A DNA stretch of 6,802 nt from CAZPRQ01 sp964589415 (GCA_964589415.1 CAZPRQ010000051.1:1-6802), one strand, 5' to 3'; shown: positions 1-4,244, counted from the stretch's first letter. The notes: a model not told the origin generated them from the letters alone. Numbers and translations: made by a program.

Positions 1-3
1 TAT

Positions 4-78
4 TGGGGTGTAGCCAAGTGGTAAGGCAGAGGACTCTGAATCCTCCATCCGTAGGTTCGAATCCTACCACCCCAGCCA
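4..78 (+). tRNA. tRNA-Gln (anticodon CTG)
   Basis: Complete cloverleaf read from the sequence. The acceptor stem pairs TGGGGTG (4-10) with CACCCCA (68-74). The anticodon stem GAGGA/TCCTC closes the loop CTCTGAA, giving anticodon CTG, which reads the glutamine codon CAG. The T arm carries GGTTCGAATCC. The discriminator is G75 and the 3' CCA (76-78) is encoded in the gene. That CCA also forms part of the palindrome starting at 75. The promoter would lie outside the window. Confidence 0.96.
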
Positions 79-100
79 CGTCGCTCGCGAGCGACGTGGC
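75..100. repeat. perfect 26-bp palindrome fused to the tRNA 3' end
   Basis: Bases 75-87 are exactly the reverse complement of 88-100. The palindrome begins at the tRNA discriminator base and includes the encoded CCA. As RNA or single-stranded DNA it could fold into a GC-rich hairpin of about 11 bp with a small TCGC/GCGA centre. No T tract follows, so it is not a standard intrinsic terminator. It could be a processing or termination hairpin, a REP-like palindrome, or a recombination site at a tRNA end; the sequence alone does not decide. Confidence 0.85.
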
Positions 101-102
101 CA

Positions 103-128
103 GCCACGGGCGGTCGCGAGCGACGTGG
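103..128. repeat. degenerate second copy of the tRNA-end palindrome
   Basis: Starts GCCACG like the first copy and ends with the same 15 bases (TCGCGAGCGACGTGG at 114-128 and 85-99). The left inner arm has changed (GGCGG in place of TCGC), so only the outer five base pairs and the TCGCGA centre remain symmetric. The right arm of copy 1 can also pair with the left arm of copy 2 (CGTGGC at 95-100 with GCCACG at 103-108). Confidence 0.7.
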
Positions 129-134
129 TAGACC

Positions 135-149
135 CCTACTAAAAGTAGG
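135..149 (+). other. small hairpin upstream of the GIY-YIG gene
   Basis: CCTACT (135-140) pairs with AGTAGG (144-149) across an AAA loop, about 37 bases before the nuclease start codon. CTAC (136-139) could instead pair with GTAG (128-131). It may be leader structure; no function is assigned. Confidence 0.35.
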
Positions 150-185
150 TTGGTTGCATGGTCACGTTAGTATCGTTCCTAAGCG

Positions 186-443
186 ATGTGGTACTTTTAT
201 GTTTTACAAAGCAAAAAGAATACCGAATACTTTTATAAAGGCTCAACAAACGATCTACGTAAAAGATTGGAACAGCACAATAAAGGTGAAGTGGATTCAA
301 CTCGTGCTTACCTACCATACAAAGTTGTATATTATGAAGCGTATGTAAACGAGCACGCCGCCAGAATTCGTGAATCCTCCGTAAAAACCAGCGGCTCAGT
401 ATCGGTTCCACTTATGAAAAGGATTAAAGGGAGTCTAAAATAA
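186..443 (+). CDS. GIY-YIG nuclease, URI (UvrC/intron endonuclease) type
   Basis: An 85-residue stand-alone GIY-YIG domain, the usual size for these small bacterial proteins. Seen: the first strand WYFYVLQ (2-8), the YxG strand FYKGST (16-21) where many members have YIG, the helix NDLRKRLEQHNKG (22-34) with R27 at the usual catalytic arginine position, YYEAY (49-53) with acidic E51, and R62-E63 followed by a C-terminal SVSVPLMKRIKGSL typical of the family. Members of this superfamily cut or nick DNA; most small bacterial ones have no proven role. The ATG at 186 has no clear Shine-Dalgarno sequence, but the domain begins right there and no other start fits. It follows the tRNA and its palindromes and ends before a strong terminator at 472-496. 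A repair nuclease or a homing-type endonuclease are both possible. Confidence 0.9.
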   Translation: MWYFYVLQSKKNTEYFYKGSTNDLRKRLEQHNKGEVDSTRAYLPYKVVYYEAYVNEHAARIRESSVKTSGSVSVPLMKRIKGSLK

Positions 444-471
444 TGGGTCATGTCCCCATTTATATGAATCG

Positions 472-496
472 AAAATCGCCGAACAGGCGATTTTTT
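472..496 (+). terminator. intrinsic terminator after the GIY-YIG gene
   Basis: AAAATCGCC (472-480) pairs with GGCGATTTT (486-494) around a five-base loop (GAACA), and a six-T run covers 491-496. It ends only 14 bases before the next start codon, so the methyltransferase gene must have its own promoter or depend on read-through. Confidence 0.9.
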
Positions 497-504
497 GGTA
501 ATAT
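496..504 (+). promoter_or_regulatory. candidate extended -10 promoter for the methyltransferase
   Basis: TGGTAATAT fits an extended -10 (TGn plus a 4-of-6 match to TATAAT) immediately after the terminator T run. Transcription would start about six or seven bases later, at or next to the ATG at 511, so the mRNA would be leaderless. No recognisable -35 is present. This is inference; the tiny gap after the terminator and the missing Shine-Dalgarno sequence are the reasons for proposing it. Confidence 0.35.
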
Positions 505-510
505 TATCTT

Positions 511-1155
511 ATGCAAAAGTCAGATATACTTAAAAAGTTTGGTGCTCATTATGTTGTAAACAATGATACTTTCGTCATGGGAACCCATCATGTCTTTGCC
601 AATCACATAGCCATACGGTTTAAAGGGTATAATGCCGTTTTAGATACTTGTTGTGGGGCTGGGTTTATGGCTATTGCTTTGGCTAAAGTGGTAAATAAAG
701 TCATCACTTTCGATATAAATAAGGACCATCTTTCCCAAGCTCAAATAAATGCAAAAATTGCGGGAGTATTTCCAAAAATAGAATTTATTCATGCCAATGT
801 ATCCGACATAGAAAACATGAAAAAAATAATTCCTATTGACGGGGCTTTTCTCGATCCAGATTGGGCTATTTTAGGAAAAGAAAAAAGTGAACATACTAGT
901 AGGCTTTCTGAAATGCAACCTCCTGCGGATTCCCTAATTAAATTAATATCTGCTTTTACTCAAAATATAGCTTTAAGATTACCTAAAGAAATCCATAACG
1001 AAGAATTATTACCCTATTCTCCCTACGAAGCAGAATCATTTATAATGGATAGAAAATTAAAGTTTTTTACTGTTTATTTTGGCGAATTAAGAAGAGATGC
1101 TCATGGAAGCACTTTTGAAATCTCTTCTTCTAAGTTACCAAATAGGTTCAAATAA
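511..1155 (+). CDS. TGS1-like class I SAM-dependent methyltransferase
   Basis: A 214-residue Rossmann-fold methyltransferase. Motif I is LDTCCGAGF (44-52), which binds S-adenosylmethionine. The acidic residue for the ribose is D68 in VITFDIN. Then come IEFIHANVSDI (90-100) and the catalytic-loop motif LDPDW (114-118). The DPxW form and the order of motifs match the family of trimethylguanosine synthase (TGS1, Methyltransf_15), which in eukaryotes methylates guanine N2 of RNA caps; the bacterial substrate is unknown, so an RNA or other nitrogen-methylation role is only inferred. The ATG at 511 lies 14 bases after a terminator without a Shine-Dalgarno sequence, so a leaderless message is possible. 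The gene is visibly A+T-rich. It ends next to the boundary repeat of the cassette block on its right. Confidence 0.85.
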   Translation: MQKSDILKKFGAHYVVNNDTFVMGTHHVFANHIAIRFKGYNAVLDTCCGAGFMAIALAKVVNKVITFDINKDHLSQAQINAKIAGVFPKIEFIHANVSDIENMKKIIPIDGAFLDPDWAILGKEKSEHTSRLSEMQPPADSLIKLISAFTQNIALRLPKEIHNEELLPYSPYEAESFIMDRKLKFFTVYFGELRRDAHGSTFEISSSKLPNRFK

Positions 1156-1172
1156 CCAAGGGGAATCCTTGT
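1156..1172 (+). repeat. cassette boundary repeat A
   Basis: CCAAGGGGAATCCTTGT starts directly after the methyltransferase stop codon. It matches boundary B at 16 of 17 positions when B is read on the other strand. CAAGG and CCTTG (1157-1171) can pair. The right flank ATGGTTATA matches AGGGTTATA beside the right arm of repeat C at 8 of 9 positions. It marks the left end of the two-gene block. Confidence 0.75.
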
Positions 1173-1182
1173 ATGGTTATAC

Positions 1183-1217
1183 AAAATAAAACCCGAACAC
1201 CTAAAAGGTCTTCGGGT
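1183..1217 (-). terminator. intrinsic terminator of the 1240-1923 gene
   Basis: ACCCGAA (1191-1197) pairs with TTCGGGT (1211-1217). After a C-C mismatch the stem continues with ACCT/AGGT around an AAA loop. On the reverse strand it is followed by TTTTATTTT. There is no T tract in the forward direction, so it serves the reverse-strand gene. Confidence 0.85.
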
Positions 1218-1239
1218 AAAAGGCTGGGCGGAGACGGAA

Positions 1240-1923
1240 TTAACCGCCAATTACTTTGCTGCCCTGTACGCAAGTCAGTCCCCGCGCTCGGTTAAGGTCC
1301 ATAGCGCTGAAAAGCCATTTTTGGCAGATTAAATTCAGCGACCCTACACAGATACCTTTCCTCTTGTGAAGAAAGAAGAAATAGACTGGCTTATAGACGA
1401 AATTATTTTGGCCACCGGGTGGTAATTTCATCATTATTTCAGTCGTTAGAATGCCGGGTTCTCCATTGGGCTGTTTAGACAGCAACTGCCAAATGTGAGC
1501 CAGTGGAGTTTCAGGACGGCCCAACGCTTCGTAAAGATTGAAGCCGAGCCAGGGTTGTTTTAAGGATCGGATTTTGAGACTTTCCGCTTCTACATTGTCT
1601 TCCACCGTGGGAAGCCCTGCTAGGTCTGTATCACTAAACTCTCTAAACTTGACGCCCGCGGAATTGCCTTGCCTGAAGTGGTCGCTAACAATGAACTTAC
1701 CCTCCGGCGCTAGGACTTCCACGATCTCGAACTCTGAATGCAGGTCTCGCGTGGCAAGGAGTAATTTGAAAATCCGAGCTACACTCGGACCCCACTTACC
1801 AGGGTTGTCAATGATGTACTGAACATCCTTTACAGATTCAAGAATAGTGGTTGGTATTTGCTGGGCAATAACAATTGCCAGCTGCATGAACTGACGTGTT
1901 CTCTCAAAGGTATCCTCAAACAT
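1240..1923 (-). CDS. hypothetical protein, first cassette gene
   Basis: 227 residues; I do not recognise the family. The ATG at 1923 is chosen because AGAGGG lies six bases upstream; an in-frame ATG at 1971 has no such site. The protein looks soluble. It has an N-terminal helical region (1-60) with a hydrophobic LAIVIAQQ segment, a strand-like part EFEIVEVLAPEGKFIVSDHF (64-83), an acidic middle (95-117), and a C-terminal part with the hydrophobic strand VYKPVYFFFLHKR (176-188) then KWLFSAMDLNRARG. No catalytic motif is evident. It lies between boundary repeats A and B with its own terminator and a possible promoter. Its G+C content and strong ribosome binding site contrast with the neighbouring forward genes, which suggests transfer. 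A cargo-type gene of a mobile cassette is the best guess for its status; its function is unknown. Confidence 0.75.
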   Translation of the reverse strand: MFEDTFERTRQFMQLAIVIAQQIPTTILESVKDVQYIIDNPGKWGPSVARIFKLLLATRDLHSEFEIVEVLAPEGKFIVSDHFRQGNSAGVKFREFSDTDLAGLPTVEDNVEAESLKIRSLKQPWLGFNLYEALGRPETPLAHIWQLLSKQPNGEPGILTTEIMMKLPPGGQNNFVYKPVYFFFLHKRKGICVGSLNLICQKWLFSAMDLNRARGLTCVQGSKVIGG

Positions 1924-1929
1924 GAGTAT

Positions 1930-1935
1930 CCCTCT
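1930..1935 (-). promoter_or_regulatory. ribosome binding site deciding the 1923 start
   Basis: AGAGGG on the reverse strand, six bases before the ATG at 1923. It favours this start over the ATG at 1971, which has no comparable purine-rich sequence. Confidence 0.75.
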
Positions 1936-2046
1936 TTCGTGTTGTAATAAGTCCGGCAAAGCGGACTGCAATAGCGGTTAGCCATAGCTAAAAACTTATA
2001 AAAAGTTACTAGCAATTAGCTATCTCTAACATCTATTTTTCATATA

Positions 2047-2075
2047 AGTAAACTCTCATTTTCGTCCTTTGTCAA
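2047..2075 (-). promoter_or_regulatory. candidate promoter of the 1240-1923 gene
   Basis: A consensus -35 TTGACA lies on the reverse strand (2075-2070). Seventeen bases on is TTTACT (2052-2047), a poor -10; TATATG (2046-2041) is closer to consensus but 23 bases away. It would give a leader of about 115 bases. The -35 is convincing and the -10 is not. Confidence 0.4.
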
Positions 2076-2085
2076 GGATACCTTG
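2073..2085. promoter_or_regulatory. operator-like short version of the boundary repeat
   Basis: CAAGG-ATA-CCTTG has the same arms as the boundary core CAAGG-GGAAT-CCTTG with a shorter centre, and overlaps the -35 of the candidate promoter. It may be a protein-binding site related to the boundary repeats. Confidence 0.35.
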
Positions 2086-2096
2086 CGCTTAAGCGC
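2085..2096. repeat. 12-bp perfect palindrome
   Basis: GCGCTTAAGCGC is its own reverse complement and lies about ten bases upstream of the -35 of the reverse-strand gene. It may be a dimeric regulator site; no regulator is identified. Confidence 0.4.
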
Positions 2097-2129
2097 TAAT
2101 TCAGAAATTTAGTGTGCCAGTTAGTTAAA
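2097..2129 (-). repeat. shared cassette-upstream motif, copy 1
   Basis: On the forward strand TAATTCAGAAATTTAGT is followed by CAGTTAGTTAAA. It matches the corresponding stretch upstream of the 2243-2944 gene (TAAATTCAGGAATTTAGT then CAGTTAAA, 3031-3056) apart from small gaps and mismatches. In both places it lies upstream of the TTGACA box. In this copy about 35 extra bases separate it from the boundary core. It appears to be the conserved upstream end of each cassette. Confidence 0.55.
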
Positions 2130-2163
2130 ACATTTTTTGAATCAATTAGCCAGTATAAATTAA

Positions 2164-2180
2164 ACAAGGATTCCCCTTGT
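2164..2180 (-). repeat. cassette boundary repeat B
   Basis: On the reverse strand it reads ACAAGGGGAATCCTTGT, differing from repeat A and from each arm of repeat C at one position. It lies between the upstream end of the first cassette and the terminator of the second. On the forward strand its left flank TTAAACAAGG is the same as at repeat C. The 319 bases between the two reverse genes hold this repeat, the promoter region of one gene and the terminator of the other; no other gene is visible there. Confidence 0.75.
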
Positions 2181-2182
2181 TG

Positions 2183-2218
2183 AATAATAAAAGCCGCCAG
2201 AAACGAAATTCTGACGGC
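2183..2218 (-). terminator. intrinsic terminator of the 2243-2944 gene
   Basis: GCCGCCAGAA (2193-2202) pairs with TTCTGACGGC (2209-2218), allowing one G-T pair, around a six-base loop. On the reverse strand TTTTATTATT follows. It starts 25 bases after the stop codon and ends three bases before boundary repeat B. Confidence 0.9.
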
Positions 2219-2242
2219 GACTAAATGCGTTGCCGTGGGCGG

Positions 2243-2944
2243 TCAAGGACGTGCTTTAGAGTACACCCACAGTATCAACTGACCAATTACGAATGAAGTG
2301 ACCATTGCCACTAAGAGCTGGGGGGCATTTAGATGCCGCACGGTGAACATTCCCGCGGCCAGCGCACCTCCCCGCAGTGCAGCAATAGTTACTGATTCTT
2401 TATAAAGGTCGAGGCCACATTTGGTGAGCAGACCTGCTATCGTCAGAAACACCGCGGCCATGGCATAGCCAAGTAACACACATTGGAAATACGTTGTAGG
2501 CTGTGGCGCGGAAAGGGTATTATTCAAAACTGCCATAGTCCCAAATCCACTCCCTAGAATGGATACCCATTCTAGTGGATAGTTCCTCTTCCGAACGGTC
2601 TGCATGATTTCCGGCGGAGCTTGAGCAGCAGGCTGTTTTCGCGCAGTCTTCTGTAGTTTCTTGTTGCAGAACGCCTCAAGAACCTCAGAAAAATGGGCAT
2701 CAACGCCTAAGCCGAGATAGGCGGTTATGTATCCCCAATCCGCACCTCGAGGCAAGTTTAATGCATCTGCGATTTTAACGACGAGAATCTCCTCAATTTC
2801 TCGCAGGCTGCAATATTCTTCCTCAATATTGAGGATCTTACCAACCTCGTTCCACTCTGGCATTTGCCAGAGCCCCAAAACCCAAAGGGCCTTGAGATGA
2901 ATAAGGCGGTTTTCCACACTGTAATCTACCACTGGTAAGGGCAT
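2243..2944 (-). CDS. hypothetical membrane protein, second cassette gene
   Basis: 233 residues; I do not recognise the family. The start at 2944 is set by AAGGAGGG four bases upstream and by the promoter; the in-frame ATG at 2986 would fall in the -10 box. Residues 1-110 are soluble and partly acidic, with a Glu-rich helix around 41-58. A basic, Ala/Pro-rich linker (95-121) leads to about four predicted membrane segments: near 125-143, 152-174, 184-201 and 208-228. No catalytic motif is seen. A cytoplasmic domain tied to a four-helix membrane anchor suggests a sensor, transport accessory or holin-like role, all speculative. The gene is bounded by repeats B and C, has its own promoter and terminator, and is visibly richer in G+C than the methyltransferase gene, consistent with a transferred cassette. 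Confidence 0.8.
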   Translation of the reverse strand: MPLPVVDYSVENRLIHLKALWVLGLWQMPEWNEVGKILNIEEEYCSLREIEEILVVKIADALNLPRGADWGYITAYLGLGVDAHFSEVLEAFCNKKLQKTARKQPAAQAPPEIMQTVRKRNYPLEWVSILGSGFGTMAVLNNTLSAPQPTTYFQCVLLGYAMAAVFLTIAGLLTKCGLDLYKESVTIAALRGGALAAGMFTVRHLNAPQLLVAMVTSFVIGQLILWVYSKARP

Positions 2945-2948
2945 TACA

Positions 2949-2956
2949 CCCTCCTT
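2949..2956 (-). promoter_or_regulatory. strong ribosome binding site deciding the 2944 start
   Basis: AAGGAGGG on the reverse strand ends four bases before the ATG at 2944. It is the strongest Shine-Dalgarno sequence in the window. Confidence 0.9.
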
Positions 2957-2985
2957 TTTGATTTTTTCCCAATGACTAACTGGCA

Positions 2986-3014
2986 ATTTTATTACTTTTT
3001 GACTTATTTGTCAA
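2986..3014 (-). promoter_or_regulatory. sigma-70 promoter of the 2243-2944 gene
   Basis: On the reverse strand a perfect -35 TTGACA (3014-3009) is followed after exactly 17 bases by TAAAAT (2991-2986), five of six to consensus. The transcript would start near 2979, giving a leader of about 35 bases before the ATG at 2944. Confidence 0.85.
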
Positions 3015-3030
3015 CATAAATCTTTCCGCC

Positions 3031-3056
3031 TAAATTCAGGAATTTAGTCAGTTAAA
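3031..3056 (-). repeat. shared cassette-upstream motif, copy 2
   Basis: TAAATTC (3031-3037) and GAATTTA (3040-3046) form a small inverted repeat, followed by GTCAGTTAAA up to boundary C. It is the counterpart of 2097-2129; both lie just upstream of a TTGACA box. Here the motif directly joins the boundary core. Confidence 0.55.
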
Positions 3057-3092
3057 CAAGGGGAATCTTTGTCTTACAAAGATTCCCCTTGT
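3056..3092. repeat. cassette boundary repeat C, perfect 17-bp inverted repeat
   Basis: ACAAGGGGAATCTTTGT (3056-3072) and its exact reverse complement (3076-3092) are separated by CTT. Each arm matches boundary B at 16 of 17 positions. The left flank (GTTAA) resembles that of B, and the right flank (AGGGTTATA) resembles that of A, so C joins both kinds of boundary. No T run follows, so it is a poor terminator. Its right arm sits where a -35 would be for the next promoter, so it could also act as an operator. Confidence 0.85.
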
Positions 3093-3101
3093 AGGGTTAT
3101 A

Positions 3102-3110
3102 TGTTATAAT
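3102..3110 (+). promoter_or_regulatory. extended -10 promoter of the 3120 gene
   Basis: TGTTATAAT is a full extended -10 with a perfect TATAAT (3105-3110). There is no -35 match; that position lies in the right arm of repeat C. The start codon is only nine bases after the -10, so the transcript would have a leader of about three bases or none. Confidence 0.7.
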
Positions 3111-3119
3111 ATAAACACT

Positions 3120-3299
3120 ATGTTTCGCCTACTCAAATTATTTTTTTATTTAATAGTCATACTCTTTATTGCTTTTCTGTATTGGTTTTTGCCCAAATAT
3201 TCGTTTATTGCCAAAAATCCAGGCTACTGCGTAAATTTGACTAAAAACCTCTACTATTGCGGCAATAGCGCTGGTTTAGATTCCTTGTTCAAACAATAA
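3120..3299 (+). CDS. small single-pass membrane protein with a Cys pair
   Basis: 59 residues, family not recognised. The ATG at 3120 is chosen over the in-frame codon at 3069, which lies inside the boundary hairpin and before the promoter. Residues 4-24 (LLKLFFYLIVILFIAFLYWFL region) form one membrane segment, with R3 and K6 near the N-terminus suggesting that end is cytoplasmic. A short tail of about 35 residues then holds two cysteines, C37 and C47, with tyrosines and glycines around them (GYC, YYCG); outside the membrane they could form a disulfide. No Shine-Dalgarno sequence is present, and the promoter position implies leaderless translation. It stands immediately outside the cassette block. 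A good promoter for the next gene lies 20 bases after its stop, so the two are probably not one operon. Confidence 0.65.
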   Translation: MFRLLKLFFYLIVILFIAFLYWFLPKYSFIAKNPGYCVNLTKNLYYCGNSAGLDSLFKQ

Positions 3300-3318
3300 G
3301 GATAGGAATTTAATATAT

Positions 3319-3347
3319 TTGACATAACAGTACATTCTGGTTATAGT
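3319..3347 (+). promoter_or_regulatory. sigma-70 promoter of the 3382 gene
   Basis: Perfect -35 TTGACA (3319-3324), 17-base spacer, -10 TATAGT (3342-3347, five of six). Expected start near 3354, giving a leader of about 28 bases before the ATG at 3382. Confidence 0.85.
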
Positions 3348-3381
3348 TAAAAAAGACAGCTCTAAATTGGAAACAAAAAAT

Positions 3382-3936
3382 ATGAAAACAATATCCAAAC
3401 AATCTAAAAGTTTTATTGTGCTTTTTTGCATAGCAATATTGGGCACCTATTTTGCAATGAATTTATCGGAAAAAGCAAATAAACGAGAAGCAGGGCTGTC
3501 AAATGAACTGGCAGAAAGCCAAGTGCTACCGGCCGAAGAAAACATAGAAACACCAGCTGTAGTCACAGAACCGGAAATTACCGTGGACACCGAAAATTGG
3601 AAAGAATATTCGGATAAAAAATATAATTTTTCCTTTAAAATCAATCCTGACTGGAAAGTCTCAGCCAAACAACAAAAAAATGGCGAGTACCTTCTGGAAA
3701 TAGACCCGGGAGCCAAATATTACAATATAAAAATTTATGTTTCGAAAAATGGCTTTTTTGCACTGGACGGTTTACCCACCGAGGAAACCAAAATCGCCAA
3801 TCTCCCTGCCCTAGCAATAAACGACATGCTTTATGGCCTAAAAAAAGACGACCTATATTTAACATTCGATTTAGGATCGTCACTCTCTTTAAGACCGCAG
3901 TTTAAAGCCATGGTCAATACTATCGCGTTTAAATAG
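3382..3936 (+). CDS. membrane-anchored protein with PsbP-like outer domain
   Basis: 184 residues from the ATG at 3382, preceded by GGAAA nine to thirteen bases upstream. A TTG at 3367 could start a form five residues longer but has no better signal. Residues 10-27 are a hydrophobic membrane anchor or uncleaved signal after a Lys-containing N-terminus; C16 is not in a lipobox. Residues 28-70 form a Glu/Pro-rich linker. Residues 72-184 form a compact domain starting WKEYSDKKYNFSFKINPDW, the pattern of PsbP-like and related domains often found on secreted proteins of Gram-positive and CPR bacteria (family resemblance from memory, not a search). The domain would lie outside the membrane. No enzymatic residues are evident; a cell-envelope binding role is only a guess. 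It has its own promoter and terminator, so it is a single-gene unit. Confidence 0.7.
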   Translation: MKTISKQSKSFIVLFCIAILGTYFAMNLSEKANKREAGLSNELAESQVLPAEENIETPAVVTEPEITVDTENWKEYSDKKYNFSFKINPDWKVSAKQQKNGEYLLEIDPGAKYYNIKIYVSKNGFFALDGLPTEETKIANLPALAINDMLYGLKKDDLYLTFDLGSSLSLRPQFKAMVNTIAFK

Positions 3937-3950
3937 TTTTTCTATAATAT

Positions 3951-3986
3951 AAATCCCGTCTCGCCGTTGGCTGGACGGGATTTTTA
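3951..3986. terminator. bidirectional terminator between convergent genes
   Basis: AAATCCCGTC (3951-3960) pairs with GACGGGATTT (3974-3983) around a 13-base loop. TTTTTATT follows on the forward strand and an A/T-rich run (TTTATATTA) on the reverse strand. It ends the forward 3382 gene, and its right edge touches the stop codon of the reverse gene at 3987, so it probably serves both. Confidence 0.9.
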
Positions 3987-4157
3987 TTATGCTTTCTTTT
4001 CATGAAAACCCAAAACAACCCCCCAAAAACCAACCAGTAAAGCAAGTAGTAAGTATTTATCTGCCAGATTAAAATGCTCCCTGAAAGCAAATCCAAAAAG
4101 CCCAAGCAAAAATAGCAGGCCGCCTGTTATAATTGCGTAATTTTTTGTTGAATTCAT
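3987..4157 (-). CDS. small two-helix membrane protein
   Basis: A 56-residue reading frame, short enough to be missed by usual length cut-offs. It starts MNSTKNYAIITGG and ends GFHEKKA. Two hydrophobic stretches, about residues 8-25 (AIITGGLLFLLGLFGFAF) and 35-51 (YLLLALLVGFWGVVLGF), are joined by a short polar turn (REHFNLADK), giving a helical hairpin with a charged tail. The amphipathic spacing, the stop touching a bidirectional terminator, and the fit into otherwise empty space support a real gene. TTGGAAAAT before the ATG is a weak ribosome binding site; no clear promoter was found. It is divergent from hppA, with 107 bases between the start codons. Family unknown; a small membrane subunit or toxin-like peptide are possible. 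Confidence 0.65.
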   Translation of the reverse strand: MNSTKNYAIITGGLLFLLGLFGFAFREHFNLADKYLLLALLVGFWGVVLGFHEKKA

Positions 4158-4184
4158 ATTTTCCAAATTTTAAATTCCCTATTA

Positions 4185-4213
4185 TTGCCTTTTCTTAAAA
4201 ATTGCCTTATAAT
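4185..4213 (+). promoter_or_regulatory. promoter of hppA
   Basis: TTGCCT (4185-4190, four of six) and perfect TATAAT (4208-4213) are spaced by 17 bases. Transcription would start near 4220, giving a leader of about 45 bases. TTGCCTT occurs again inside the spacer (4202-4208). Confidence 0.65.
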
Positions 4214-4244
4214 TATACAGTAATTAATCATTCTGGGCTACTAA

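Noticed and set aside
154..348. Overlapping forward frame across the GIY-YIG gene, and the reverse frame 139-411
   Set aside because: Both are shadows of the nuclease gene; only the 186-443 frame shows a recognisable domain.
1157..1171. Terminator of the methyltransferase
   Set aside because: The CAAGG/CCTTG stem is only five base pairs and no T run follows; the sequence is better explained as a boundary repeat.
1924..1971. Longer N-terminus of the first cassette gene (ATG at 1971)
   Set aside because: No ribosome binding site there, while AGAGGG is well placed for the ATG at 1923.
1156..3092. Integron with attC sites
   Set aside because: GTTAAAC at 3052-3058 fits the GTTRRRY core by chance, but there is no matching RYYYAAC arm arrangement at the three boundaries and no integrase in view.
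1156..3092. CRISPR array
   Set aside because: The repeat occurs at gene-length spacing and in both orientations, with no short regular spacers and no cas genes.
3056..3092. Intrinsic terminator at the perfect hairpin
   Set aside because: Neither side has a T tract and the sequence matches the boundary repeats A and B.
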